This document shows, in pieces, positions 1 to 6,726 of a stretch of 11,666 nucleotides of DNA; position 1 is the first letter of the stretch; every line of letters starts with the position of its first letter. The notes below the pieces were generated by a model that was not told where the DNA came from, did no database searches, and was given only the letters and a program-made list of their open reading frames with translations. The DNA is from Actinomycetota bacterium (GTDB lineage: Bacteria > Actinomycetota > Thermoleophilia > Gaiellales > Gaiellaceae): positions 1-11,666 of the forward strand of contig JACDGR010000073.1 in NCBI GenBank assembly GCA_013821525.1, given 5' to 3'. A program made the translations under genes and the position numbers.

Positions 1-452
1 TGCTCGCTGTCAGGGCCGATGCCGCGCTCGCGACCGCGGGGGACGTGGCCGAAGCGCTCGCGGAGACGCCGCTGCTGTGTGTCGCGACGGCGATCGAGTT
101 TCGCAAGGGTGTGGGTGCGCTGCCCGATCCCGAAGCGCTCAGTCTCGCCGAGCGTGTGCAGGAGCTCGTCCGTGCCCCGGTTGCGGCGGGACTGCATTCG
201 ATCGCCGCCGCGAACCTTGACGAGGCGCCGCCCGAGGAGGACGCTCTGATCTGCGGCGACGACCCGGACGCGAAGAATCTGTCGCTCGAGCTCGCCGCGA
301 AGCTGGTCGCCGGCCGGGCCCTCGACGCCGGCCCGCTCGCGAGTGCACGCGCGCTCGAGGGACTGACAGCCGTGATCGTGAACGTGAACCGCCGCTACAA
401 GGCACACGCGGGCATCCGGGTGACTGGCGTCCCGGATCAGCCCTCTCGATGA
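1..452 (+). CDS. npdG: NADPH-dependent F420 reductase, C-terminal part (5' end outside window)
   Basis: The reading frame is open from base 3 to the TGA at 450-452, giving 149 residues with no start inside the window. NpdG transfers hydride between NADPH and coenzyme F420 in the cytoplasm and is normally about 220-230 residues, so the N-terminal Rossmann NADP-binding half is missing here. Visible family signatures are the CGDDPDAK stretch followed by LDAGPLASARALEGLTA, and the C-terminal NVNRRYKAHAGIRVTG, which match the C-terminal domain of actinobacterial F420:NADP oxidoreductases. The stop overlaps the cofE start (ATGA at 449-452), which implies one transcript and translational coupling with an F420 biosynthesis enzyme. 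That context strongly supports the call. The frame has the window's usual GC-rich codon use. A divergent member of the NADP-oxidoreductase coenzyme F420-dependent superfamily is the main alternative. Confidence 0.82.
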   Translation, partial: LAVRADAALATAGDVAEALAETPLLCVATAIEFRKGVGALPDPEALSLAERVQELVRAPVAAGLHSIAAANLDEAPPEEDALICGDDPDAKNLSLELAAKLVAGRALDAGPLASARALEGLTAVIVNVNRRYKAHAGIRVTGVPDQPSR

Positions 453-1174
453 TCCAGATCATCCCGGTGCACGGCCTGCCCGAGATTCGGGAGGGTGACG
501 ACCTCGCTGCACTGACGGTGGAGCTCACCGCACTGGTCGACCGTGATGTGGTCGTCATCGCACAGAAGGCCGTCTCGAAGGCTGAGGGCCGGGTAGTTCG
601 GATTGACGACTACGAGGCCTCCACAACGGCGATCGAGCTCGCCGGCGACGAGCGCGACCCGCGCGAGGTAGAGGTGATCCTTCGTGAGGCCAAGCAGATC
701 ATCCGGGAGCGCGGCCCGCTCGTGATCGCGCAGACCCGGGACGGCTTCATCTGCGCGTCTGCCGGCGTCGACCACTCGAACGCGCCGGAGGCCGGGATGC
801 TCGTCCTGCTACCGCTCGATTCCGACGCGAGCGCCCGTCGGATCCGCGAGCGCCTGGAGGAGCTGACCGGCCTCCGTCTCGGGGTGATCGTCACCGACTC
901 GTTCGGACGGCCGTTTCGGCAGGGCACGACCGACGTGGCGCTCGGAGTCTCGGGGGTGCCCGCAATGCTCGACCTACGTGGCACGAGGGACCGGATCGGC
1001 TACGAGCTCCGCTCGAGCCGGGTGGCGATCGCCGACGAGATCGCCGGCGCCGCCGACCTCGTGCGCGGCAAGGCGGAGGGCGTGCCGGTGGTCGTCGTGC
1101 GCGGGCTGCGCCTCGATGGGGACGGGACGGCGCAGGAGATCGTGATCGAGCCCAAGCTCGATTTGTTTCTCTGA
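449..1174 (+). CDS. cofE: Coenzyme F420-0:L-glutamate ligase (stand-alone CofE)
   Basis: This 241-residue protein matches the length of the single-domain CofE family (about 245-250). CofE uses GTP and a divalent metal to add the gamma-glutamyl tail to F420-0. Family motifs are present: KAVSKAEGR at 40-48, DGFICASAGVDHSN at 98-111, and TDSFGRPFRQGTTDVALG at 149-166. D108 and D150 fall where the metal-binding aspartates of the archaeal enzyme lie (positions recalled, not aligned). The C-terminal nitroreductase-like FMN domain of the mycobacterial fusion FbiB is absent: the protein ends at EPKLDLFL. If this organism makes dehydro-F420-0, the reductase must be a separate gene. The ATG overlaps the npdG stop by 4 bp (ATGA), which fixes the start and indicates coupling. 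A small hairpin follows the stop, so cofE may be the last gene of its operon. Confidence 0.93.
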   Translation: MIQIIPVHGLPEIREGDDLAALTVELTALVDRDVVVIAQKAVSKAEGRVVRIDDYEASTTAIELAGDERDPREVEVILREAKQIIRERGPLVIAQTRDGFICASAGVDHSNAPEAGMLVLLPLDSDASARRIRERLEELTGLRLGVIVTDSFGRPFRQGTTDVALGVSGVPAMLDLRGTRDRIGYELRSSRVAIADEIAGAADLVRGKAEGVPVVVVRGLRLDGDGTAQEIVIEPKLDLFL

Positions 1175-1192
1175 GCGGCGTCCGGGCCGCTC
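1173..1192 (+). terminator. Possible hairpin terminator after cofE
   Basis: A perfect 7-bp inverted repeat, GAGCGGC (1173-1179) and GCCGCTC (1186-1192) with a 6-nt loop, starts inside the cofE stop codon. There is no clear T-run after it, only GAGGTTTACCCCTT. It would be a weak or factor-assisted terminator. Similar short GC stems arise easily in DNA of this composition, so confidence is low. Confidence 0.3.
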
Positions 1193-1216
1193 GAGGTTTA
1201 CCCCTTACAAAAAGCT

Positions 1217-1256
1217 GAACTGTTCTTCCCGCGAACATCGGTTCGATCGCTACCGT
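1217..1256 (+). promoter_or_regulatory. GAAC/GTTC inverted-repeat cluster (LexA/SOS-box-like) with a possible -10
   Basis: Two inverted repeats built from GAAC/GTTC lie in tandem: GAACTGTTC at 1217-1225 and CGAACATCGGTTCG at 1232-1245. The second has the form CGAAC-N4-GTTCG, which matches the LexA binding consensus known from Gram-positive and actinobacterial genomes. Five bases after it comes TACCGT (1251-1256), which fits the TANNNT -10 pattern. A convincing -35 at normal spacing is not visible. If this is the promoter of the wall hydrolase at 1356, a repressor on the palindrome would cover the -10/-35 area. The palindromes are seen directly; the LexA assignment and the promoter are inference. 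Confidence 0.4.
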
Positions 1257-1259
1257 GCG

Positions 1260-1345
1260 CAGGTCGCTGGCGGGCGGAGATGCCCAGTCGCCTGCCGGTG
1301 AAGCCCCCAAAGCCGAACTACTGCGGACCTCGGGCAGAGGAGGAC
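1260..1345 (+). promoter_or_regulatory. Structured 5' leader of the wall hydrolase, candidate riboregulator
   Basis: The untranslated stretch before the hydrolase can fold. CTGGCGGGCG (1267-1276) pairs with CGCCTGCCGG (1289-1298), including G-T wobbles, to make a stem of about 10 bp. CTGCC (1292-1296), part of that stem, can instead pair with GGCAG (1333-1337), directly beside the Shine-Dalgarno run GAGGAGGA (1337-1344). Two mutually exclusive folds, one touching the ribosome-binding site, are what a translational switch would look like. Actinobacterial rpf genes are often preceded by c-di-AMP (ydaO/yuaA) riboswitches. The segment here is short and lacks a clear copy of the conserved core as I remember it, so a class cannot be assigned. 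Confidence 0.27.
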
Positions 1346-1355
1346 AACAAATCTC

Positions 1356-2183
1356 ATGGAATTCCCACGGTCGCTGAGACCTCTCAGCGTTGGTCTCGCG
1401 TTGGCTTTGCTCGCCGCTTGCTTAGCGGTGGGCGTCGCACGCGGCGCCCAGACAATGCATCCAGGCCGCGCGCGAGCCTCGGTCGGCTCGCTTCGGTCGC
1501 TCGCCGACCACTACCGCGTCGTGACCTGGGACTACCAGCGCGCTGCGAAGGTTGGGCGCACCCCGACCTCGTTCTCGTACCGCCGGAGTACCGATCGCGC
1601 CTATCTCAGGTGGACGATCGATGCCTGGACGCGTCACGCCTACATCGCTCGGCGGCAGGCCCTCGCGGTGTTGCACCACAAGTTGGCCGTCTCGTTGCCG
1701 ACGGCCCCGGCGCTGCGGGCACCGCTGTACCAGCGGGTCGTCTACAGCAAGCGGCTCGCCCTGCGGCTGCGCAAGATCTATCCCGGCCGGGTGACGCGAA
1801 CGTTTGCGAGCGCCCGTGCTGCTACCGACCGTGCGACCTTGCGGCTCTGGCAGGTGCGGAGCGCGCAGGGGGCGCTCGCGGTCGCCCTGCACGGTGCCCG
1901 GACTGCTCCGCAGCAACAGGTTTCCGGCTGGCTCTCGCAGGCGTTCCTGTGCATCCACCGCTACGAGGGAGCGTGGACGTCCAACACGGGCAACGGCTAC
2001 TACGGCGGGCTGCAGATGGACGACCGCTTCATGCGCCGCTACGGCGCCGCCTACGTGCAGCGCTGGGGCACGGCCGACAACTGGCCCTCCTGGGCGCAGA
2101 TCGCTGCGGCAGCCCGTGCGCATGCCTCCGGGCGCGGGTTCACCCCCTGGCCGAACACGGCCCGGGCCTGCGGCCTGATCTAG
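1356..2183 (+). CDS. Secreted transglycosylase / Rpf-like cell-wall hydrolase
   Basis: 275 residues. An export signal covers about 1-31: basic R5 and R8, a hydrophobic core 10-28, and a possible cleavage near ARG-AQ. LAAC at 19-22 also fits a lipobox, so a lipoprotein is the alternative. Residues 45-185 are basic, probably helical, and of unknown function. The C-terminal 190-275 is a lysozyme-fold domain: CIHRYEGAW at 199-207 followed by NTGNGYYGGLQMD at 210-222, parallel to the CESGGNW...NTGNGYYGGLQ core of resuscitation-promoting factors and related transglycosylases. E204 is the likely catalytic acid. C199 and C272 (TARACGLI end) could form the disulfide seen in Rpf domains. It should cleave peptidoglycan glycan strands outside the membrane. 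The ATG follows AGAGGAGGA (1336-1344) with 11 nt spacing. The gene stands alone between a regulatory leader and a strong hairpin. Confidence 0.86.
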   Translation: MEFPRSLRPLSVGLALALLAACLAVGVARGAQTMHPGRARASVGSLRSLADHYRVVTWDYQRAAKVGRTPTSFSYRRSTDRAYLRWTIDAWTRHAYIARRQALAVLHHKLAVSLPTAPALRAPLYQRVVYSKRLALRLRKIYPGRVTRTFASARAATDRATLRLWQVRSAQGALAVALHGARTAPQQQVSGWLSQAFLCIHRYEGAWTSNTGNGYYGGLQMDDRFMRRYGAAYVQRWGTADNWPSWAQIAAAARAHASGRGFTPWPNTARACGLI

Positions 2184-2206
2184 GCAGATTCGCTCTCAGC
2201 GGCCGG

Positions 2207-2233
2207 CGGACTCCTCCCTTCCGGGGGAGTCCG
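2207..2233 (+). terminator. Strong hairpin after the wall hydrolase
   Basis: GGACTCC-T-CCC (2208-2218) pairs with GGGGGAGTCC (2223-2232) across a TTCC tetraloop. The stem is 10 bp with one bulged T (2215), closed by one more C-G pair (2207/2233). It starts about 24 bp after the stop codon and ends about 80 bp before the next gene. No U-tract follows, as is common in high-GC actinobacteria. It is the best terminator candidate in the window and separates the hydrolase from the c-di-GMP gene. Confidence 0.6.
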
Positions 2234-2312
2234 GCCGTGCCTTCGGTCGGCAACACCGCGGCGGCTGCGCTCGCGAGTGCCCCTGTCCTCAAGTGCAGCC
2301 CCCGGCGAGCCG

Positions 2313-5300
2313 ATGAGCCTACGAATGGTGCAGACGACTGCTGCTGCTCGATCCTCGCTCCCGAGCGGCCCGCTGGCGCACGTCGGCATCCAGCCAGAGG
2401 CGCTCGCCGACTCCTACCGGCGTCTTGCCGAGGTGTTCCACGAGGTGATGTCGGAGCAGAGTCTCGACGCGCTGCTCGATCGGATCGCCGTCACGCTCGC
2501 GGACCTGATGCCCTACGAGGCGCTGCACATCTACGAGGCGAATGACGCACGGCGCGAACTGGTGCCGGTGCTCGCCCGCTCGCCGGAGTACGAGGAAGAG
2601 ATCATGAACGACCGTCCGAGCTACGACGCGGGGCTGACCGGCTGGGCCGTCTCCCATCGCAGCCCGGTCTGGACGAACCGCGCCGACCTCGATCCACGGA
2701 CGGCCGTCATCCCGGGCACCCCCAATGAGCCGGAGGCGCTGATCGTCGTGCCGCTGATCGCACGTGGCGCGCTGAAGGGCGCCCTGAACATCTACCGGCT
2801 CGGCTCCGATGCGTCCTTCGAGACGCACGAGTTCGAGCTCGCGAAGTCGTTCGGCGATGCGGCGGCGCTTGCGCTCGACAACGCGCAGATTCGGGCGCGG
2901 CTCGAGCATCTCGCGCAGACCGACTCACTGACCGGGCTCTACAACCACCGTACGTTCCACGACCGTCTCCGCTCAGAGCTGACGCGCGCATCTCGCTCGC
3001 ACGACTCGGTTTCGGTCCTGATGTTCGATCTCGACGACTTCAAGCGCGTCAACGACGTCTACGGGCACGGAGCCGGCGATCAGATGCTGATCCAGCTGGC
3101 GCGCCTCGCGCGGGAAACCGTGCGCGCCTCGGACATCGTCTGCCGGATCGGCGGTGAGGAGTTCGGAGTGATCATGCCGTCCTGCGACGCGGGAGACGCC
3201 CTTGGCCTGGCTGCGCGCTTCACCGAGCGCCTGCGGGAAGTGGTTTTCGAGCCTGCCGGTCACATCACGGTGTCGATCGGCATCTCGCAAGGCCCGCAAC
3301 ACGCGATGAACCCGCGTGAGCTCGTCGCGTGCGCAGAGGCAGCAATGATGACCGCGAAGACGCACGGCAAGAATCAGACCGTCCTCTACGACGACGGCGC
3401 GACGGCGCGGCCCGAGATCGCGCATCGCACGACGACGGCACGTGACGTGCGCTCGATTGCGCACCTGAAGATGCTGCAGTCGCTGGCCGGCAAGCTCAAC
3501 CGACTGAACGACGTTCGGCATATCGCCGAGACGATCTCGACCGAGTTGCGATTGCTGATCGACTATCACAACTGTCGCGTATTCCTGCGCCGCGGCGAAG
3601 ACCTCGTGCCGATCGCTTTCGTCGGCGACTACGACGAAAGCATCGGGCCTGCGGCGGTGGCCTACACCGCGAGAGTGGGCGAGGGAATCACCGGTCGTGC
3701 GGTCGCGACGGGCGAGGCGATGCTCGTGCCGAACGCGCTCGAGTGCGAGTTCGCGAAGCGCGTCCCCGGCACCGAGGAGCTCGAGGAGTCGCTGGTTGTC
3801 GTTCCGCTGCGCTATGGAGCGCGCGTGACCGGCGCGATCGTGATTTCGAAGCTCGGTATCGACCAATTCGACGAGGACGACGTGCGCTTGATCGAGGTGC
3901 TTGCGGGGCAGGCGTCGGTCGCGCTCGAGAACGCGCGTCTGTACGAGCATCAGCGTCGCGAGGCCGAAGGTGCGAAGGCGTTGCTCGCGTTCGCCGACCA
4001 GCTTTCTCAGGCGCAGTCGTTCGACGAGATCTGCTCGCTCACCGTCGACACGGCGGCCGAGCTTTTCGACACCGGCTCGGCTTCGCTGTGGCTCGGCGAC
4101 ACCTGCGTCGCGAACATCGGCGAGATTCTCGAGACCGGCGTCTCGGCCCCGCTCGCAGAGGGGGAGGAGATCGACGGCCGGATCGTGATCGGCGACTGCG
4201 AGCTCGACGAGGATCGCGAGCGGCTCTTTGCGTCGTTCGCCTACCAGGTATCGGTTGCGCTCCAGAAGGCCCACCTCTACTACGAGCAACTCGAGGCAGC
4301 CGAGATCGCGAACGCCCTCCTCGACGCGAGCCGTGAGCTTGCGACGGCCGAATCGCCGGAGGAGGTGCTGAGCCGCAGCATCGAGGTGACCGCGCGCGTG
4401 CTCGGCACCACGAATGCGGTGCTGTGGATCGAGGAGGAGGCCGAGCCGCATGACCTCGTCGCACGCGCCTCTCACGGCTACCCGGAGGAGGAGGACCCGG
4501 CCGGCAAACTCCGGTTCCCGCAAGCGACGGCGCACGCGTGGCTCGACCGCGCGGAGCCTTTCGTGCTCGAGCCGAGCGACATCGCGGAGATCCGCGGGCC
4601 CGGTGTGTCAGGCAGCGCGCGCGTCGTGCTCGCGCCGCTGCGGCTCGAGGGCAACCGGGTCGGCGCGGTCTCGGCGATGATCGGCGACCGCACGCTCGAT
4701 GACCGGCAGATGGCGCTGCTTGCGGGTCTCAGCCACCAGGCGAAGCTGGCGATCGAGAGCGCAGAGCACTACGAGAGTCTCGAGCGCACCTTCGTCTCCA
4801 CGGTTGCAGCGCTCGCGAACGCCCTCGAGGCGAACGACGAGTACACGTCGTCGCACGCGCGCTGGATCACGGATATGTCGCTGCTCGTCGGCCGCGAGAT
4901 GCAACTCGATCGCGACGCGCTCAAGCGCCTGGAGTTCGGGGCGCTCTTCCACGACATCGGCAAGATCGGAATCCCGTCCGGGATCCTTCAGAAGGCAGGG
5001 CCTCTGACCGACGAAGAGTTCGAGATCGTGAAAGAGCACCCAGAGCTCGGCGAGAAGATCCTCGCCCCGATCGAGCGGCTCGCCGACGTCCGGCCGATCG
5101 TGAGGGCCTGCCACGAACGCTGGGACGGTCTCGGCTACCCGGATGGCAGGTCGGGCACCGACATCCCCGTCGAGTCGCGCATCGTCCTCGTCTGCGATGC
5201 ATTCCACGCCATGACGACCGACCGCCCGTATCGAGCCCGGCTCTCGCTCGAAGAGGCGGTCGACCGGTTGCGCCAGGCGTCGGGCACGCAGTTCGACCCG

Positions 5301-5360
5301 ACCGCGGTCGATGCATTCGTCAGCCTCTTCGAGACCGGCTCAGTTCTCCCGCTCGACTAG
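2313..5360 (+). CDS. GAF-GGDEF-GAF3-HD-GYP bifunctional c-di-GMP signalling protein
   Basis: About 1015 residues from the ATG at 2313 (numbers here count from an in-frame GTG at 2277, 12 residues earlier). There is no signal peptide or membrane segment, so it is cytoplasmic. Domains: GAF1 about 44-206; GGDEF about 210-372; GAF2 about 398-556; a short GAF-like segment about 565-668; GAF4 about 675-832; HD-GYP about 838-1024. The cyclase motif is GGEEF at 292-296, with the inhibitory I-site RxxD (RASD, 283-286) exactly five residues before it. The phosphodiesterase half has E851, H860, HD 892-893, H921, GYP 953-955 and D974. Where many HD-GYP proteins have HHE, this one has CHE (C945-H946). Both activities are therefore plausible: c-di-GMP synthesis and hydrolysis, tuned by ligands of the GAF domains. 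None of the candidate starts (GTG 2277, ATG 2313, ATG 2325) has a good Shine-Dalgarno. The gene converges on the GNAT gene with 35 bp between. Confidence 0.92.
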   Translation: MSLRMVQTTAAARSSLPSGPLAHVGIQPEALADSYRRLAEVFHEVMSEQSLDALLDRIAVTLADLMPYEALHIYEANDARRELVPVLARSPEYEEEIMNDRPSYDAGLTGWAVSHRSPVWTNRADLDPRTAVIPGTPNEPEALIVVPLIARGALKGALNIYRLGSDASFETHEFELAKSFGDAAALALDNAQIRARLEHLAQTDSLTGLYNHRTFHDRLRSELTRASRSHDSVSVLMFDLDDFKRVNDVYGHGAGDQMLIQLARLARETVRASDIVCRIGGEEFGVIMPSCDAGDALGLAARFTERLREVVFEPAGHITVSIGISQGPQHAMNPRELVACAEAAMMTAKTHGKNQTVLYDDGATARPEIAHRTTTARDVRSIAHLKMLQSLAGKLNRLNDVRHIAETISTELRLLIDYHNCRVFLRRGEDLVPIAFVGDYDESIGPAAVAYTARVGEGITGRAVATGEAMLVPNALECEFAKRVPGTEELEESLVVVPLRYGARVTGAIVISKLGIDQFDEDDVRLIEVLAGQASVALENARLYEHQRREAEGAKALLAFADQLSQAQSFDEICSLTVDTAAELFDTGSASLWLGDTCVANIGEILETGVSAPLAEGEEIDGRIVIGDCELDEDRERLFASFAYQVSVALQKAHLYYEQLEAAEIANALLDASRELATAESPEEVLSRSIEVTARVLGTTNAVLWIEEEAEPHDLVARASHGYPEEEDPAGKLRFPQATAHAWLDRAEPFVLEPSDIAEIRGPGVSGSARVVLAPLRLEGNRVGAVSAMIGDRTLDDRQMALLAGLSHQAKLAIESAEHYESLERTFVSTVAALANALEANDEYTSSHARWITDMSLLVGREMQLDRDALKRLEFGALFHDIGKIGIPSGILQKAGPLTDEEFEIVKEHPELGEKILAPIERLADVRPIVRACHERWDGLGYPDGRSGTDIPVESRIVLVCDAFHAMTTDRPYRARLSLEEAVDRLRQASGTQFDPTAVDAFVSLFETGSVLPLD

Positions 5361-5395
5361 AGGCTTGATGTGGAACTGCGCGCGTGCGTTCGGCA

Positions 5396-6181
5396 TCACG
5401 CCTCTCTGGCCGGCTCTTCGTAACGCCGGATCGTGCACACCTCGTCGAACCCGATGCGCCGCAGGATCGGGTACGACGTCGTGACGATCGCGTCGGTCAC
5501 GAGCGCCGGCGTCCCTCGCTCGACGGCGTAGTCCCAGCGGGCGCGGACGAGCGCCCGGTAGAGGCCGCGACCCCGCGCCCAGGCCGCGGTCGCACCCGCG
5601 ACGAGGAAGATGCCCCGGTTGGACGGGATCGCCATGCCGGTCGCCGCAGGCCGTCCCTCGAGCGATGCGATGAACGTGACCGGTACACCATGCTCGGCCG
5701 CCTCGTCGTACTCCGTACGCATGTGCTCACGCTGGGCGGCCCGGCGATCATCGGGCACCGCGAAGGCTTCCCATTGCACCTCGCGGGCAGCGACGAAGTC
5801 GTCGTAGCCTGCGACGCGCCGCACCTCGACGCCGGGGGGCAGCTCGGGCGGTGCATTTATGAGAACCATCGCCCGAACTTCAGGGCCGTCACCTGCAAGG
5901 GTGAACCCACGTGCGAGGAGCGACTCGCCGAGGCGGCCGGGGCGGGCGCCGGGCCCGATCCACCACACTCGGCGCTTCTCCGACGGAATCAGCTCGTGCA
6001 CGAGTGCGAGCACGTCCTCGAGCTCGCGCTCGTCGAAGCGCGGCCCGCTGATCGACGCCCACGTGGCTCCCTGGAGGACGCAGATGCGCCCGTCGTCGAA
6101 CCGCGTCACCGAGGTGCCGGGCGGCACCGGGGCGAACCGGTCGGGAACCTCCGCGTACTCGCGCAGCTCGTCGGAGATCAT
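5396..6181 (-). CDS. GNAT family N-acetyltransferase (two-part, 261 aa)
   Basis: 261 residues. The C-terminal half carries the acetyl-CoA binding signature: AGATAAWARGRGLYRALVRA (195-214) contains RGRG (203-206) and the following helix, then the beta strand TPALVTD and a terminal YPILRRIGFDEV segment usual for GNAT proteins. The N-terminal 110 residues, with VWWIGPGARP at 72-81, may be a degenerate second GNAT-like half. The substrate cannot be told. I chose the ATG at 6181 because it overlaps the Nudix stop as ATGA and has GGGAGG about 10 nt upstream; a GTG at 6199 would add six residues. It is the last gene of the aminotransferase-Nudix-GNAT operon. A close paralogue lies at 8890-9647, sharing RGRG-YRALVRARW, the A-ERG-P segment after it, and the WWxG region. 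Confidence 0.85.
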   Translation of the reverse strand: MISDELREYAEVPDRFAPVPPGTSVTRFDDGRICVLQGATWASISGPRFDERELEDVLALVHELIPSEKRRVWWIGPGARPGRLGESLLARGFTLAGDGPEVRAMVLINAPPELPPGVEVRRVAGYDDFVAAREVQWEAFAVPDDRRAAQREHMRTEYDEAAEHGVPVTFIASLEGRPAATGMAIPSNRGIFLVAGATAAWARGRGLYRALVRARWDYAVERGTPALVTDAIVTTSYPILRRIGFDEVCTIRRYEEPAREA

Positions 6182-6714
6182 CGGAGGGCAGCCTCCCACT
6201 CACCTGCGAGGAGCCGCGGCACGACGTCGTCGAGCACACGCAGCGTCATTCCCCAGAGGACGCGCTCCCCGACCGGGATCCCGTCGACGAGCAGGCCGGA
6301 CGGTAGGTGCGCCGAGGTGAAGAGCAGCTCGCGGCGGATCGCCGGGTCCCAGAGCTCGTCGACAGCGGGTGTCAGGACCTCGACCACCTCGTCGGCGTTC
6401 GGGCGCCAGCGAATCTCGTCGGGGATGCGTGCCAGGAATGGGTGCACCTCGAAGGCGGTCGGGCCACTGCGCACCGGTGCAAGCTCGGCGAGCACCTGGA
6501 CGTCGGCAGGCGTCAGGCCGATCTCCTCTTCTGCTTCGCGCAGGGCAGTTGCGGTCAGCGACTCGTCGACGTCGTCGACCTTGCCGCCCGGCAACCCCAG
6601 CTGCCCGCCGTGCAGTCCGCGGTCCGTGCGGACGATCAGCACGATGCGCAGCCGGCCTTCGGCGTCACGGAAGACGGGTACGAGAACCGCTGCGGTGCGC
6701 CTTCCCTCGTTCAC
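6178..6714 (-). CDS. Nudix hydrolase, CoA pyrophosphatase-like
   Basis: 178 residues. The Nudix box is LPGGKVDDVDESLTATALRE (41-60) followed by AEEEIGL (61-67), with catalytic glutamates E60, E63 and E64. There is one extra residue between the GG and the first Glu of the box compared with the standard Gx5E spacing, and RTDRGLHGGQLGLPGG precedes it. Both features fit the NudL/YeaB (NUDT7/8-like) CoA pyrophosphatase group, which splits CoA or acyl-CoA into 3',5'-ADP and (acyl-)phosphopantetheine. Here LPGG replaces the usual FPGG, so other nucleotide-diphosphate substrates remain possible. The start is GTG, 12 nt after the aminotransferase stop, with no clear Shine-Dalgarno, which suggests coupling by reinitiation. 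Its stop overlaps the downstream GNAT start by 4 bp. Cytoplasmic. Confidence 0.87.
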   Translation of the reverse strand: MNEGRRTAAVLVPVFRDAEGRLRIVLIVRTDRGLHGGQLGLPGGKVDDVDESLTATALREAEEEIGLTPADVQVLAELAPVRSGPTAFEVHPFLARIPDEIRWRPNADEVVEVLTPAVDELWDPAIRRELLFTSAHLPSGLLVDGIPVGERVLWGMTLRVLDDVVPRLLAGEWEAALR

Positions 6715-6726
6715 GCGCGGCGACTG

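Noticed and set aside
2184..2312. Readthrough fusion: the wall hydrolase and the c-di-GMP protein are in the same frame, separated only by one TAG at 2181-2183
   Set aside because: The translated gap is low-quality sequence across a strong hairpin. A secreted hydrolase fused to a cytoplasmic enzyme makes no sense, and the hydrolase ends at its usual C-terminus (ACGLI).
1280..2545. A 421-codon + strand frame overlapping the wall hydrolase and the start of the c-di-GMP gene
   Set aside because: It runs through a different frame of two genes with recognisable domains and across the terminator hairpin. It is Arg/Pro/Ala-rich with no motif, as expected of a GC-rich shadow frame.
2973..4535. A 520-codon minus-strand frame opposite the c-di-GMP gene
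   Set aside because: Antisense shadow rich in Arg/His/Leu with no domain; the + strand frame has intact GGDEF and GAF motifs.
5361..5395. Shared terminator between the converging c-di-GMP and GNAT genes
   Set aside because: No stem of useful length is visible in the 35-bp gap.
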